Source: Tindallia sp. (GTDB lineage Bacteria > Bacillota > Clostridia > Peptostreptococcales > Tindalliaceae). Taken from it: 64,000 nucleotides of DNA. The stretch spans positions 79,111 to 143,110 of the forward strand of contig SLLE01000076.1 in the NCBI GenBank assembly GCA_007134225.1, read 5' to 3'. Positions 33,802-43,843 of the stretch are shown here, in pieces; positions within the stretch are counted from its first letter, which is position 1, and the number at the start of each line of letters is the position of its first letter. A model generated the notes under the pieces. The model was given only the letters and a program-made list of their open reading frames with translations. It ran no database searches and had not been told where the DNA came from. Both the position numbers and the translations under genes were made by a program.

Positions 33802-33988
33802 ATAAACAGGATTCTTAGCTTCTGTTGGAGTCTTAACTCCATCAGAAGCTAAGAATGCGTTATCCTATCCATAAGTAGATGGCTTAAATGTATCATTTGG
33901 TGGCAGATACTTAGTTTCTTCACGCCAGGCGTAGCACCACTTATCTCCCTCTTGCATAAGAGGGAATCTTAGCGGTGGTAGTCATCGG
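33802..33988 (-). mobile_element. Copy A of a 187-bp structured repeat, candidate IS200/IS605-like non-autonomous element
   Basis: Minus-strand sequence CCGATGACTACCACC...AAGAATCCTGTTTAT; inverted homologue at 59770-59956; subterminal hairpins; TTTAT just 5' of the left end. Confidence 0.7.
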
Positions 33989-34014
33989 ATAAAATAATTT
34001 CACTGTCAATTCTA

Positions 34015-34167
34015 TTACAAATAGGGCGGTTGATTCTTGTCGTCATTTAATATTTCCTTGATTTCTTTCAATAAATGTACGATTCGATTTAACGAGTATT
34101 GCAAGGAAATCAAAATAATAAACACGATTACCAAGGGAACAATCCAAAAACCATTCAAATCCATCAT
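34015..34167 (-). CDS. Small single-TM protein (50 aa), hypothetical
   Basis: Own translation MMDLNGFWIVPLVIVFIILISLQYSLNRIVHLLKEIKEILNDDKNQPPYL; GGGGTGGG upstream; below the ORF-track cutoff. Confidence 0.6.
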   Translation of the reverse strand: MMDLNGFWIVPLVIVFIILISLQYSLNRIVHLLKEIKEILNDDKNQPPYL

Positions 34168-34180
34168 CCCACCCCTTCGC

Positions 34181-35296
34181 TTAGTAGGTTCGCTTGCTTT
34201 CTTCAGAAATATCAGAACTCAAGTGATCAACACGTTCCTTCGGTATTGTGACAACATCAGGATTTCCATCACTAATATATCTGATTCGACTTCCGCTTTC
34301 AAAGGTACTCATCCAGTCATACATTCCAACCCCATCTACTTTTGTTTCACTGGCACGAACCCGACGTATTCTCGACCCGTCAAAATCTTCATGATACGGG
34401 GAATGATAAGGATCCCATCCAACTTCCAGCACTGCAACATGATGATAACTGACTTCTTCATGCTCACCGCTTACCAGGTAGGACCATAATGCTTCATCCT
34501 TAGGTCTTGAGCCGAATGGCAAGGCAAAGGTATTTACATCATAATCCGGAACATATTCGCTGACCAATTGAAGAATTCTGCCCAGTTCCCGTTGAATAGT
34601 TGCTGCATCCGCCTCTCCCAGGTGTAAGTGTGTAGCAGTATGATTTCCAATGTCCATTCCATTGTCCACCAGAAAATTCAGCTTATAATCCACCCACTCT
34701 TTCTGTCCAAATGGAGTTCCCCCATTAATAAAAAAGGTGGCATGAGGCATAAAATCTGGATGTTTTTCATGAAAATCCATTAAAATTCCCACAGCCGAAT
34801 CAGGGTCAATAATCCATTCACCGGATTCATCTTCAATCATATTAAAGTTATTCTGATTACCATCGTCAAAGGTTAAAACCACCGGTGTTTTTCCTGGTGG
34901 GGTTGTTATGTTTCCCGTCGCATAATCTTCCAGTCTAAGAGGTCTGTATCCCTGCTGATATAAGTTTTCTAAATCCTGTCGAAAATTATCAGGTGTTCGA
35001 GACCATTCGGCTTCCGGCTCACGAATATGATGATACATTAGAACCATTACCTGTCCCAGTTCATCAACTCCTAATTCTTCAGGGTCTATTTCCTGCCATT
35101 CTTCTTCCCTTTCCTGAACATCATCTGCTTCGTTGATTCCATTCTGCACTTCCGTTTCCTGGTCTTCACTAGTTTCCAATATTTCACCTGCAGGTTCATT
35201 TGATCCATCGGTGGAATCCTGCGCTCCGCTACAACCAACTGAACCTATTAACATACCAATACTCAACAATAGTAACAGATATCTGCTTCGTCGCAT
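34181..35296 (-). CDS. Polysaccharide deacetylase family lipoprotein
   Basis: 371 aa; lipobox-like GSVGCSG; VVLTFDDGNQNNF; DIGNHTATHLHLG. Confidence 0.88.
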   Translation of the reverse strand: MRRSRYLLLLLSIGMLIGSVGCSGAQDSTDGSNEPAGEILETSEDQETEVQNGINEADDVQEREEEWQEIDPEELGVDELGQVMVLMYHHIREPEAEWSRTPDNFRQDLENLYQQGYRPLRLEDYATGNITTPPGKTPVVLTFDDGNQNNFNMIEDESGEWIIDPDSAVGILMDFHEKHPDFMPHATFFINGGTPFGQKEWVDYKLNFLVDNGMDIGNHTATHLHLGEADAATIQRELGRILQLVSEYVPDYDVNTFALPFGSRPKDEALWSYLVSGEHEEVSYHHVAVLEVGWDPYHSPYHEDFDGSRIRRVRASETKVDGVGMYDWMSTFESGSRIRYISDGNPDVVTIPKERVDHLSSDISEESKRTY

Positions 35297-35309
35297 TTTT
35301 GCATCTCCT

Positions 35310-36008
35310 TTATGGTTTTTTTATGCTGCCTTTGGGACAAACTCTCATACAAATACCACAAACAGCACCTCGACCAATATGTTGATATGCCTTTTTCATA
35401 TGTTGACTGCAGCGTACCGGGTCTACGATTAACTCCCTCTCTATTCCAGGGACCCAATGATGCATTCCTGCCAAGGCGAATGCCGGACATGCTTTCACGC
35501 AAATCAAACAGTCACCGCACTGACTTTCTTCAATGGGTTGATCCACCTCCATAGGCATCGAGGTGAGTACGGTTCCAAGTCTGATTTCCGGTCCATAAGC
35601 TTCAGTAATTAAATTTCCGCTCTTGCCAATCCAACCAAGACCTGAACGCGTTGCTGTCATTCGGTGCGAAACCATCCCCCGATATTCGGAAGTTTTTTCA
35701 TTGAGGCTCTGAGACGCTGGTATTGCATAAGCAGTATAACCCATCCGCTGTATTGCAAGCATGGTTTTGAGGCTAATCTGATCAATGAATGTATTGATTG
35801 ATCGGTAATGATGAAAATAGGTTTGACTGGGCCCATTCATTGGACTTATTTCCTCCAAAATCCGATGCGAGAGACGTACTGCAAAAGAGACAGCTATTGG
35901 CATATCCTTTAAAGATGCAGGCAAATACGGGTACACATCCCCAACGCCCGAAAGATCCGCTCCAAGTTCTTTTAACAGCACTTTAATTAGTTCCTTCTCA
36001 TTCAACAC
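35310..36008 (-). CDS. 4Fe-4S double-cluster protein, epoxyqueuosine reductase-like
   Basis: 232 aa; CGDCLICVKACPAFAL and CGICMRVCPKG. Confidence 0.8.
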   Translation of the reverse strand: MLNEKELIKVLLKELGADLSGVGDVYPYLPASLKDMPIAVSFAVRLSHRILEEISPMNGPSQTYFHHYRSINTFIDQISLKTMLAIQRMGYTAYAIPASQSLNEKTSEYRGMVSHRMTATRSGLGWIGKSGNLITEAYGPEIRLGTVLTSMPMEVDQPIEESQCGDCLICVKACPAFALAGMHHWVPGIERELIVDPVRCSQHMKKAYQHIGRGAVCGICMRVCPKGSIKKP

Positions 36009-37320
36009 TCAAATCATCTCCAGCTTCTTCTCCCAGAAAAATGGAACGGATTTGTCCCAGCATATAGAGTGAGCCTGCACATAAAACCGCCCCCGATTCA
36101 GGTGTTATTTCAAGCGCTCTATCGATAGCTTCCCTTATAACTGGTTCAACCCATACGTGGGAATGCTTATCCCGGACGATCTTCCCCAGGTCTTCGGCTT
36201 TTAAGGCACGGTGGTAATCTGGCTGCGTCACTACCACTCTGTGAATCTGCGGGAGCAAGGCATCCAAAACACCTTCAATTTCTTTATCCTCCAACACTCC
36301 AATTACCCAGGTGATGGATGCACCTTTTAAAAGCAAAGCGATGCTTTTTGACAAGGATCGTGCTCCCTGAATGTTATGCGCTCCATCAATAATAACCAAA
36401 GGTTTCTCATGAATAATTTCTAATCGCCCCATCCATCTTACTTGTTCAAGACCTTTTCTCACCAGATTTTCCTCTATGGTAACATATCCAAGTTCCTCGA
36501 GCATCTGGATGGCGGCCAGGGCCAGCATACAGTTCTCCACCTGATGCGGACCTGGCAGCGAAACTGTCAGCGATTCATAGTGCCTTCCCCGAAGTAAGAC
36601 CGTAAATGTCTGACCCTGTAAGGTTGTATCATGAATCGTTAGGCTTTCAGGAATCACGTGAACAAAGGGAGCTTGTATGGAAGCCGCCTTTTCTTTCAAC
36701 ACCTGATACGCTATCTGTTGCTGAAAACCCGTCACAATTGGAATGCCATTTTTGATGATACCGGCTTTTTCACCGGCAATGGCCTCCAGGGTATTGCCCA
36801 AATATGCCATATGATCATAGTCAATTGGGGTAATCACACATAATAATGGTTTTTCGATCACATTGGTTGCATCCAAGCGACCACCAAGTCCCACCTCGAG
36901 AATCACATAATCCACTTGTTGCTGTTGATAGTATAGCAACGCCATCGCCGTAACGACTTCGAATTCCGTTGGATGCTGGTAACCTTCTTCCAGCATTATG
37001 TCAATACAATGCTTTATTTTTGCCGTTAATTTTCCCAGTTCCTCATCTGGTATGTTGCTTTCACCTATTCGTATGCGCTCATTGAATCGCTGAATATACG
37101 GTGATGTATATAATCCTACCCGAAAACCAGCAGCCGTTAACACCGACTGGATCATTGAACAGGTGGATCCTTTTCCGTTGGTTCCGGCAACATGAATCAC
37201 CTTTAATGTTTTTTCCGGATGATCCAGGAGCTTCAACAGTCTCCTAATATTTGTCAATCCCAACTTACTTCCAAATTTATAGGTTCCATGTATATAGGTT
37301 AATGCCTCCTGATAATTCAA
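35998..37320 (-). CDS. folC: Folylpolyglutamate synthase/dihydrofolate synthase
   Basis: VIHVAGTNGKGSTCSMIQSVL; likely TTG start at 37320 after AAAGGAGG (track start 37383 lies inside valS). Confidence 0.93.
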   Translation of the reverse strand: MNYQEALTYIHGTYKFGSKLGLTNIRRLLKLLDHPEKTLKVIHVAGTNGKGSTCSMIQSVLTAAGFRVGLYTSPYIQRFNERIRIGESNIPDEELGKLTAKIKHCIDIMLEEGYQHPTEFEVVTAMALLYYQQQQVDYVILEVGLGGRLDATNVIEKPLLCVITPIDYDHMAYLGNTLEAIAGEKAGIIKNGIPIVTGFQQQIAYQVLKEKAASIQAPFVHVIPESLTIHDTTLQGQTFTVLLRGRHYESLTVSLPGPHQVENCMLALAAIQMLEELGYVTIEENLVRKGLEQVRWMGRLEIIHEKPLVIIDGAHNIQGARSLSKSIALLLKGASITWVIGVLEDKEIEGVLDALLPQIHRVVVTQPDYHRALKAEDLGKIVRDKHSHVWVEPVIREAIDRALEITPESGAVLCAGSLYMLGQIRSIFLGEEAGDDLSVE

Positions 37321-37348
37321 GGCGTGAACCTCCTTTTGTCCGTAACAT

Positions 37349-40000
37349 TTACTGCTGAAGCTCTTCCATTCGTTTCTCCACATTCTTTAGCATTTCTTCA
37401 AATTTGATCTTCTTTTGTTTTTCTTCTTCCACCAGGTCAGCAGGCGCTTTCTCAACAAAACCTTTGTTTTTCAATTTTCCCTGAACCCGTTTAATCTCTC
37501 CCTGTAACTTCTGCTTTTCTTTGTCCAGGCGCTGTATCTCTTTCTCTATATCCACCAGTTCCTCCAATGGAATGAAAAGCTCAGCTCCAGCAAAAGAAAT
37601 TGAAACAGCTTGTTCTGGAACCATCTCTTTTGTATTTGGAAATGATACCCCTGATACAGAGGCCAGACTCATTAAATAAGGCGTCCCTTTATGGAGTGTA
37701 TCTCTCAATTCCTTACGTGCATTCAACACCATTAATGCGGCTTTTTTAGATGCTGGCACATTCATATCCGCCCTAATATTTCGGATGCTTTTAATCACCT
37801 GAACCAATTGACCCATCTCTTCTTCTGCTTCGGGATTAATCCAATCCGTTTTTGTTTCCGGCCATGGTGCAACCATAATATTTCCTCGTTCACCAGGTAG
37901 ATTTTGCCAGATTTCCTCTGTGATAAATGGCATAAACGGATGCAATAGCTTTAAAATATTTTGAAGCACTTCCATTAGCACTGCCTGCGCGGTATATCGT
38001 GCTCCTTCGTTATCACTGTATAGTCGAGTCTTACTCATTTCAATATACCAATCACAATATTCATTCCAGGTAAAGTCAAAAACTTTTTGCAATCCCAATC
38101 CAAGTTCAAATTTATCCAAGTTAGAGGTTATTTCCTGTTCTACACGCTGAAGTCTGGATAAAATCCACCGATCTTCAAAGGTCAGTTTATGCTCTCCTTC
38201 GCTGAGAAGCGGCATGTCACCGTCCAGATTCATTAGCAAAAACCTGGTGGCGTTCCACAATTTGTTTGCAAAGTTTCGACTGGCTTCCAGTCTTTCATCA
38301 TGGAACCGAAGATCGTTTCCTGGACTGTTTCCCTGAATCAGTATGAAGCGAAGTGCATCAGCACCATATTCATCGATTACCTGTAGCGGATCCACGCCAT
38401 TTCCTAATGATTTGCTCATCTTTCGCCCTTCGGCATCTCGAACCAATCCATGCACCAAAACATGCCTGAAAGGAACATCCTGACATGCTTCCAGACCACT
38501 AAAGGCCATCCGTACCACCCAGAAAAAAATAATATCATATCCTGTAACCAACACGCTGGTAGGATAAAAATAATCCAGTTCAGGTGTCTTATCCGGCCAT
38601 CCCAAGGTTGAAAATGGCCAAAGAGCCGAACTAAACCACGTGTCTAAAACATCCTCATCCTGAAAAATGTTACTCCCCTTACACTGAGAGCACGTTTCCG
38701 GTACTTCCCGAAGCACCATCATTTCACCGCAATCCTGGCAGTAATATGCCGGAATTCGATGACCCCACCATAGCTGTCTTGATATGCACCAATCCCGGAT
38801 GTTTTCCAGCCAATGAAAGTATATTTTGCTGAACCTCTCTGGAACAAATTTTGTATCACCATTCTTCACAGCATCAATGGCCGGTTTTGCTAGCGGATCC
38901 ATATGCAAAAACCATTGTTCGGAAGTAATTGGTTCGACGGCTGTATTGCATCGATAGCACTGACCGACATTATGCACCCTTTCTTTCACAGTAACAATCA
39001 GCCCAAGTTTTTCCAGATCGTCCACCATTTTTTTTCGCGCTTCGTATCGGTCCATCCCCTGATATGGTCCCCCATTTTCATTAATGCTGGCATTGTCGTT
39101 CATTACTCTTATTTGCGGCAGATCATGGCGAATCCCAACTTCAAAATCATTAGGGTCATGGGATGGTGTAATTTTAACAGCACCGGTACCAAATTCCGAA
39201 TCCACATATTCATCAGCAATGATTGGTATTTCGCGATTCAATAATGGCAATATGACGGTTTTACCAATTAAATGCTTATACCGTTCGTCTTCCGGATGAA
39301 CAGCAACAGCAGTGTCTCCTAAGATCGTTTCCGGTCTGGTGGTAGCAATTTCGATGTAAAGATCTTCATCTTTGATCGGGTAGTTAACATGCCAAAATTT
39401 TCCATCTTTTTCCTCATGTTCCACTTCAATATCAGAAAGTGATGTTTTGCAGTCAGGACACCAATTGATGATTCGATTGCCGCGATAGATCAAGTCTTTT
39501 TCGTATAATCGTACAAAAAATTCCTTGACCGCTTTGTTACAGCCATCATCCATCGTGAAGCGTTCCCGGGACCAGTCACAGGAATTACCAAGCTGCTTCA
39601 TCTGATCTACTATTCTTCGTCCATAATTGTCTCGCCAAGCCCAAGCTTCCTTCAAAAACTTATCCCGGCCAATTTCTTTTTTACTGAGGCCTTGTTCCTG
39701 CCTGATTTTATCCACAACTTTTACTTCTGTAGCAATACTGGCGTGATCGGTGCCGGGAAGCCACAGGGTTTCAAATCCTCGCATTCTTTTAAACCTGGCA
39801 AGAATATCTTGCAGTGTCTGATCAAGTGCATGCCCCAGGTGCAACTGACCGGTAATGTTCGGTGGCGGCAGAACAATGCAAAATGGTTCTTTTTCGGAAT
39901 TCGGATCTGCTTTAAACAAGTCCTTATCCATCCAGTCCTGGTAAACTTTTTTCTCAAAGGTTTTTGGATCATAATTTTTTTTTAATGTTGTCTCCATCAA
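37349..40000 (-). CDS. valS: Valyl-tRNA synthetase
   Basis: 883 aa; [36 protein letters not shown]. Confidence 0.97.
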   Translation of the reverse strand: MMETTLKKNYDPKTFEKKVYQDWMDKDLFKADPNSEKEPFCIVLPPPNITGQLHLGHALDQTLQDILARFKRMRGFETLWLPGTDHASIATEVKVVDKIRQEQGLSKKEIGRDKFLKEAWAWRDNYGRRIVDQMKQLGNSCDWSRERFTMDDGCNKAVKEFFVRLYEKDLIYRGNRIINWCPDCKTSLSDIEVEHEEKDGKFWHVNYPIKDEDLYIEIATTRPETILGDTAVAVHPEDERYKHLIGKTVILPLLNREIPIIADEYVDSEFGTGAVKITPSHDPNDFEVGIRHDLPQIRVMNDNASINENGGPYQGMDRYEARKKMVDDLEKLGLIVTVKERVHNVGQCYRCNTAVEPITSEQWFLHMDPLAKPAIDAVKNGDTKFVPERFSKIYFHWLENIRDWCISRQLWWGHRIPAYYCQDCGEMMVLREVPETCSQCKGSNIFQDEDVLDTWFSSALWPFSTLGWPDKTPELDYFYPTSVLVTGYDIIFFWVVRMAFSGLEACQDVPFRHVLVHGLVRDAEGRKMSKSLGNGVDPLQVIDEYGADALRFILIQGNSPGNDLRFHDERLEASRNFANKLWNATRFLLMNLDGDMPLLSEGEHKLTFEDRWILSRLQRVEQEITSNLDKFELGLGLQKVFDFTWNEYCDWYIEMSKTRLYSDNEGARYTAQAVLMEVLQNILKLLHPFMPFITEEIWQNLPGERGNIMVAPWPETKTDWINPEAEEEMGQLVQVIKSIRNIRADMNVPASKKAALMVLNARKELRDTLHKGTPYLMSLASVSGVSFPNTKEMVPEQAVSISFAGAELFIPLEELVDIEKEIQRLDKEKQKLQGEIKRVQGKLKNKGFVEKAPADLVEEEKQKKIKFEEMLKNVEKRMEELQQ

Positions 40001-40033
40001 TTCAACCTCCCAGATCTATTAATATCAAAAACA

Positions 40034-40300
40034 AAAAAGCCTTTTCATCCTTATATCGATAAGGACGAAAAGACTTCGCGGTACCACCCTATTTCCTCAC
40101 TCTCATCTAAGTAAGCGCGAGGCTCTCTAGAGGAATATAACGGTTCCCATTCCGTCTGAACGTACACACTCTAATCGCTTCCGCTCAGATGCTCTGAAGC
40201 TACTTCGACAACCAGTCATCCTAAAACCTCTCAGCCATGGGTTTTATTCTCTGTAGGTTCTTTTGTTGCCTACTCTTCTTCTTCATCGCTACCATCTTTC
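40034..40300 (-). promoter_or_regulatory. T-box leader of valS, Val specifier (GTA at 40203-40201)
   Basis: Minus strand GTCGAAGTAGCTTCAGAGC; AGGGTGGTACCGCGAAG; terminator TCTTTTCGTCCTTATCGATATAAGGATGAAAAGGCTTTTTT. Confidence 0.92.
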
Positions 40301-40368
40301 TTTATTTAATTGCCCTCATTATATCTTTTTGGTTTTTTTTGTCAAGGTCATTCCTTCATCAATTCCGA

Positions 40369-41328
40369 TTAGTATCCTTTATTCAGATCCACCAGATTGA
40401 TCATATTTCCCGTTCCACCCTGATAAACCCTTAAATTATTTTGCAGAATGGGCATGAATTTATCCATGTATTTTACGGATTCTCCACACATATGCGGCGT
40501 AATCACTACATTATTCATTTTCCACAAAGGACTGTCTTCCGGCAGAGGCTCTTGCTCAAAAACATCCGACACCAGTCCTCTCAATTCTCCATTTTGCAGT
40601 GCTTCAATCATATCCTTCTCATCAACGGTTCCACCTCTTCCCATGTTGATGAGGCAGGCCTCTTTTTTCATGATCGAAAACAAAAACTTGTTGATTATTT
40701 TACGGGTTTTATGCGTTTCCGGCAATAAATTGATGATGTAATCACTTTCTTCAAAAACCATCTTTATGTCTTCGATACCAGCCACTTTATCAACATAAGG
40801 AGTTTTAGCAGGATTATTTTTGATTCCTATGACGCGCATTCCCATTAAAGAAGCTTTTTTTGCCACTTCCTGACCGATACTTCCCAGTCCGAGAATTCCA
40901 ACTGTCGCACCAAATATTTCATCTTGCGGTACTTTTCTGGACCAGGTATGGTGAAATTTATTGTTCATCATTAAATGAATGTTTCTAGCTAGCATGATCA
41001 TGCTGGCAATGGCGTATTCTGCCATATGAATCCGATGTACGCCTTTTCCATTCGTAATAATAACCCCTTTTTCATGCAGTTCTTTCAATGGGAACGCGTC
41101 AACTCCGACACTCAAGGCCTGAAGCCATTTTAATTTTTTACCTTTTTGGATAACCGAGGCTTCACAGGGAAAGGTTACAACAACGTCTGCATCTTCAATT
41201 ACCTCTTTCAGTTGTTCTGATTTGTTGACAAACACAATTTTCTTAAACTGATCCGGATCAATCAACTCTTTAATCTCTTTTTCTGAATACGGCAGATAGG
41301 CGGGTATATTAAAAACAATTTTGCTCAC
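40369..41328 (-). CDS. D-isomer-specific 2-hydroxyacid dehydrogenase
   Basis: GATVGILGLGSIGQEVAKKASLMGMRVIGI; GRGGTVDEKDMIEAL; likely GTG start at 41328 after AAAGGAG. Confidence 0.92.
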   Translation of the reverse strand: MSKIVFNIPAYLPYSEKEIKELIDPDQFKKIVFVNKSEQLKEVIEDADVVVTFPCEASVIQKGKKLKWLQALSVGVDAFPLKELHEKGVIITNGKGVHRIHMAEYAIASMIMLARNIHLMMNNKFHHTWSRKVPQDEIFGATVGILGLGSIGQEVAKKASLMGMRVIGIKNNPAKTPYVDKVAGIEDIKMVFEESDYIINLLPETHKTRKIINKFLFSIMKKEACLINMGRGGTVDEKDMIEALQNGELRGLVSDVFEQEPLPEDSPLWKMNNVVITPHMCGESVKYMDKFMPILQNNLRVYQGGTGNMINLVDLNKGY

Positions 41329-41341
41329 ATTCGGACTCCTT

Positions 41342-41815
41342 TCAACACTTGCATACGTCGACCACTTCACCGTCCGTCACTTCCAGCAGCTGTTCTATGG
41401 TTACCGGCACAGCTGTATTGGCTGTTCCGGCAGCAGCGTAGACAACATCAAACCGTTCCATGCTGGTATCTAAAAGAACACGAACATTTTTTAACCCGAA
41501 AGGACAAACCCCGCCCGGCGGAAATCCCGTTACATCAATACACTCCTCCGCTGAAGCCATTTTAGGTTTTTTTCCCAACAGTTTTTTTATTTTGCTGCTG
41601 TTGACTTTTGCATCGCCGCTTGTAACCACCAGCACCGGTTCGTCGTCGGCAAGAAATAAAATGGATTTAGCTATTTGTCCGACGGTTACACCAAGTTGAT
41701 CTGCTGCCATTTGTGCTGTTTTGGTCGTTCCAAAATCAAATACAATCACTTTGGTGTTGATTGACAGCGACTCTATATAGTCAATCATACTCTCCAATCG
41801 TTCCTTTTCCGTCAT
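41342..41815 (-). CDS. YbaK/aminoacyl-tRNA deacylase-type protein
   Basis: MTEKERLESMIDYIESL; AQMAADQLGVTVGQIAKSILFLADDEPVLVVTSGDAKVN; GGVCPFGL. Confidence 0.9.
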   Translation of the reverse strand: MTEKERLESMIDYIESLSINTKVIVFDFGTTKTAQMAADQLGVTVGQIAKSILFLADDEPVLVVTSGDAKVNSSKIKKLLGKKPKMASAEECIDVTGFPPGGVCPFGLKNVRVLLDTSMERFDVVYAAAGTANTAVPVTIEQLLEVTDGEVVDVCKC

Positions 41816-41843
41816 TAATCTATCCCTCCCATTATAGCATTTT

Positions 41844-42548
41844 TTACAAGCGAACAATGACTTCATTAAACCAAGGCTTAATTTCGTTTTGTATGGAAAT
41901 CAGTTCTTCTTTTGTATACGGAGTTAACTGATGCTTTCCAGCCAATACGTTTTGCCCATCCCTAAAGTTCTGTATCACAAATTTCTTTGCACCTTTAATC
42001 CAGTAAGCAATTTTGATCAGATCATCTTTGTCCAGCAATTCGTGACAAACCGTTGTTCTAAACTCATATTCGCGAATATTCTCCACGATCAGATCAATGC
42101 TCTTTTGAATTGCCGCTAAATCCACTTCCACTCCTGTAACCTGATGATATTTTTCCAATGGAGCCTTCACGTCCATCGCAACATAATCAAGGAGCCCGTG
42201 TTCAATCATTTCTTTTAGGGCATCTGGATTAGATCCATTGGTATCCAGCTTTATTTTATATCCCATCGAACGAATTTTAGTGGTCAAGGACAACAAGTTA
42301 TCCGATAACAGGCTTTCTCCACCAGATAAAACAACGGCATCAATCAGATGTGATCTTCTCGATAATTCTTTCAAAATTTCTTCTTCATTGAGTGCTTCGC
42401 CATCAAAAGAAATAAGTTCCGCATTATGACAATATGGGCATTTAAAGTTACATCCTTTGAAAAAAAGCACCGTGGACAATCCGTTAGGATAATCAATCAG
42501 CGATGTTTTTTGAATCCCTCCAATTGGCATTTTATCCACTCCATTCAA
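41844..42548 (-). CDS. nrdG: Anaerobic ribonucleoside-triphosphate reductase activating protein (radical SAM)
   Basis: 234 aa; TVLFFKGCNFKCPYCHNAELI. Confidence 0.9.
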   Translation of the reverse strand: MNGVDKMPIGGIQKTSLIDYPNGLSTVLFFKGCNFKCPYCHNAELISFDGEALNEEEILKELSRRSHLIDAVVLSGGESLLSDNLLSLTTKIRSMGYKIKLDTNGSNPDALKEMIEHGLLDYVAMDVKAPLEKYHQVTGVEVDLAAIQKSIDLIVENIREYEFRTTVCHELLDKDDLIKIAYWIKGAKKFVIQNFRDGQNVLAGKHQLTPYTKEELISIQNEIKPWFNEVIVRL

Positions 42549-42568
42549 ATCTTTTGTTGTTTACTTAA

Positions 42569-43516
42569 TTATATTATTCCTGCACTTCGAAAAGCAAACA
42601 CAAAAAGTGTCATGGTTAAAACTGATAAAAGCGTGCTGATCATGATAATGTTTGAAGCCAAGTCCTGATCTGCATCCATCGCTGCAGCCATGATAAAGGA
42701 TACTGTTGCCGTCGGTACTCCGGTTAACACATAGATCAGAATAATGTCTTCACTGGAATAACCTATCGACACTGCAGAAACAACAGCAAACAATGGCAGT
42801 ATAATCAGTTTTATGCTGCTGGCTAAAAGTGCTGGTATTAAGTTCACGTCAATATGCCCAAAATTAAAAGAAGCGCCAATGGCGATTAACGCCAGCGGTG
42901 TTGCAACTGAAGCAAAGTAATTCATTGTTCTGGCAATCACTAAAGGAATTTCCACCGGCAATAATGAAACGAGAATCCCTGCTGTAATGGCAAAAATGAG
43001 CGGATTTTTTCCTATATCTTTCAACGTATTGGCCAGGCTGATGCGCTTGCTCTTGTCTTTTCCGGCATAAGTAAGGATAATAACTGACAATATATTATAA
43101 AGCGGCACAATAATAGCCACCGCTAAAGGTCCCTTTAGCGCTATTCTGCCAAGAATATTTTCCATCAATGAGAATCCAATATACAAAAAATTACCCCTGA
43201 ATGCCCCTTGAGCAAAGGCCCCCACCTGATGTGGATTCCGAATGAGAAGATTTCCTGTCACCCACGAAAAAACCGCACCACCAATGGTCACAATGCCGAC
43301 AAAAATAATGAATCCAATGTCAAAATATTCCTGCACTGAAGTCATGGAAGTATCATAAAAAAGTTTTACTGGTAACGCTACATAAAACACCATGAAATTT
43401 GCCTGTTTGATAAAGTGGCTGTCAATCAGTTGCTTGTATTTCATTAAGTAACCAGCACACATAACCAGAAAAATTGGCAAAGCTGTCGCCAGACTGAATA
43501 ACAAGTTTTCCACCAT
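42569..43516 (-). CDS. AEC-family auxin efflux carrier-like permease
   Basis: MVENLLFSLATALPIFLVMCAGYLMK; C-terminal TGVPTATVSFIMAAAMDAD. Confidence 0.88.
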   Translation of the reverse strand: MVENLLFSLATALPIFLVMCAGYLMKYKQLIDSHFIKQANFMVFYVALPVKLFYDTSMTSVQEYFDIGFIIFVGIVTIGGAVFSWVTGNLLIRNPHQVGAFAQGAFRGNFLYIGFSLMENILGRIALKGPLAVAIIVPLYNILSVIILTYAGKDKSKRISLANTLKDIGKNPLIFAITAGILVSLLPVEIPLVIARTMNYFASVATPLALIAIGASFNFGHIDVNLIPALLASSIKLIILPLFAVVSAVSIGYSSEDIILIYVLTGVPTATVSFIMAAAMDADQDLASNIIMISTLLSVLTMTLFVFAFRSAGII

Positions 43517-43604
43517 GAGCTGTCTTCCTTTACTGTATGTAATGGTCATATTCTATCACAAAGAACACTTTTTTTTAAGCATACTCATTATTTTGAATGT
43601 GAAA

Positions 43605-43650
43605 TGACAAAGGCCTCCCTGCTCTTTAAAAAGCGAGGGAGGCTTTGCGA
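43605..43650. terminator. Bidirectional-type terminator between nrdD and the AEC permease
   Basis: caaaggcctccct-gctctttaaaaagcg-agggaggctttg. Confidence 0.7.
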
Positions 43651-43724
43651 GTCTCTTCAGAGGTCAGGGGTTAGCCTGAGCCCGAAGGGTGAAAAGTAAA
43701 TTCTAAACCTTAAAGACTTATCCA

Positions 43725-43800
43725 CACCCTGAAGGATGCAGGCAACCTAAAGGGTGCAGGCAACCTAAAGGGTGCAGGCAACCTAAAGGGTGCAGGCAGG
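43725..43800. repeat. 18-bp tandem repeat (caacctaaagggtgcagg), three perfect units plus a degenerate one
   Basis: 43743-43796 contains consecutive identical units; ccctgaaggatgcagg precedes them. Confidence 0.95.
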
Positions 43801-43843
43801 AAAAATGCGCATGCTATTTACTTTTCCAATAGAAACCTGTTTG

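Noticed and set aside
43743-43796. CRISPR-like array
   Set aside because: Contiguous 18-bp units with no spacers and no cas genes; simple tandem repeat
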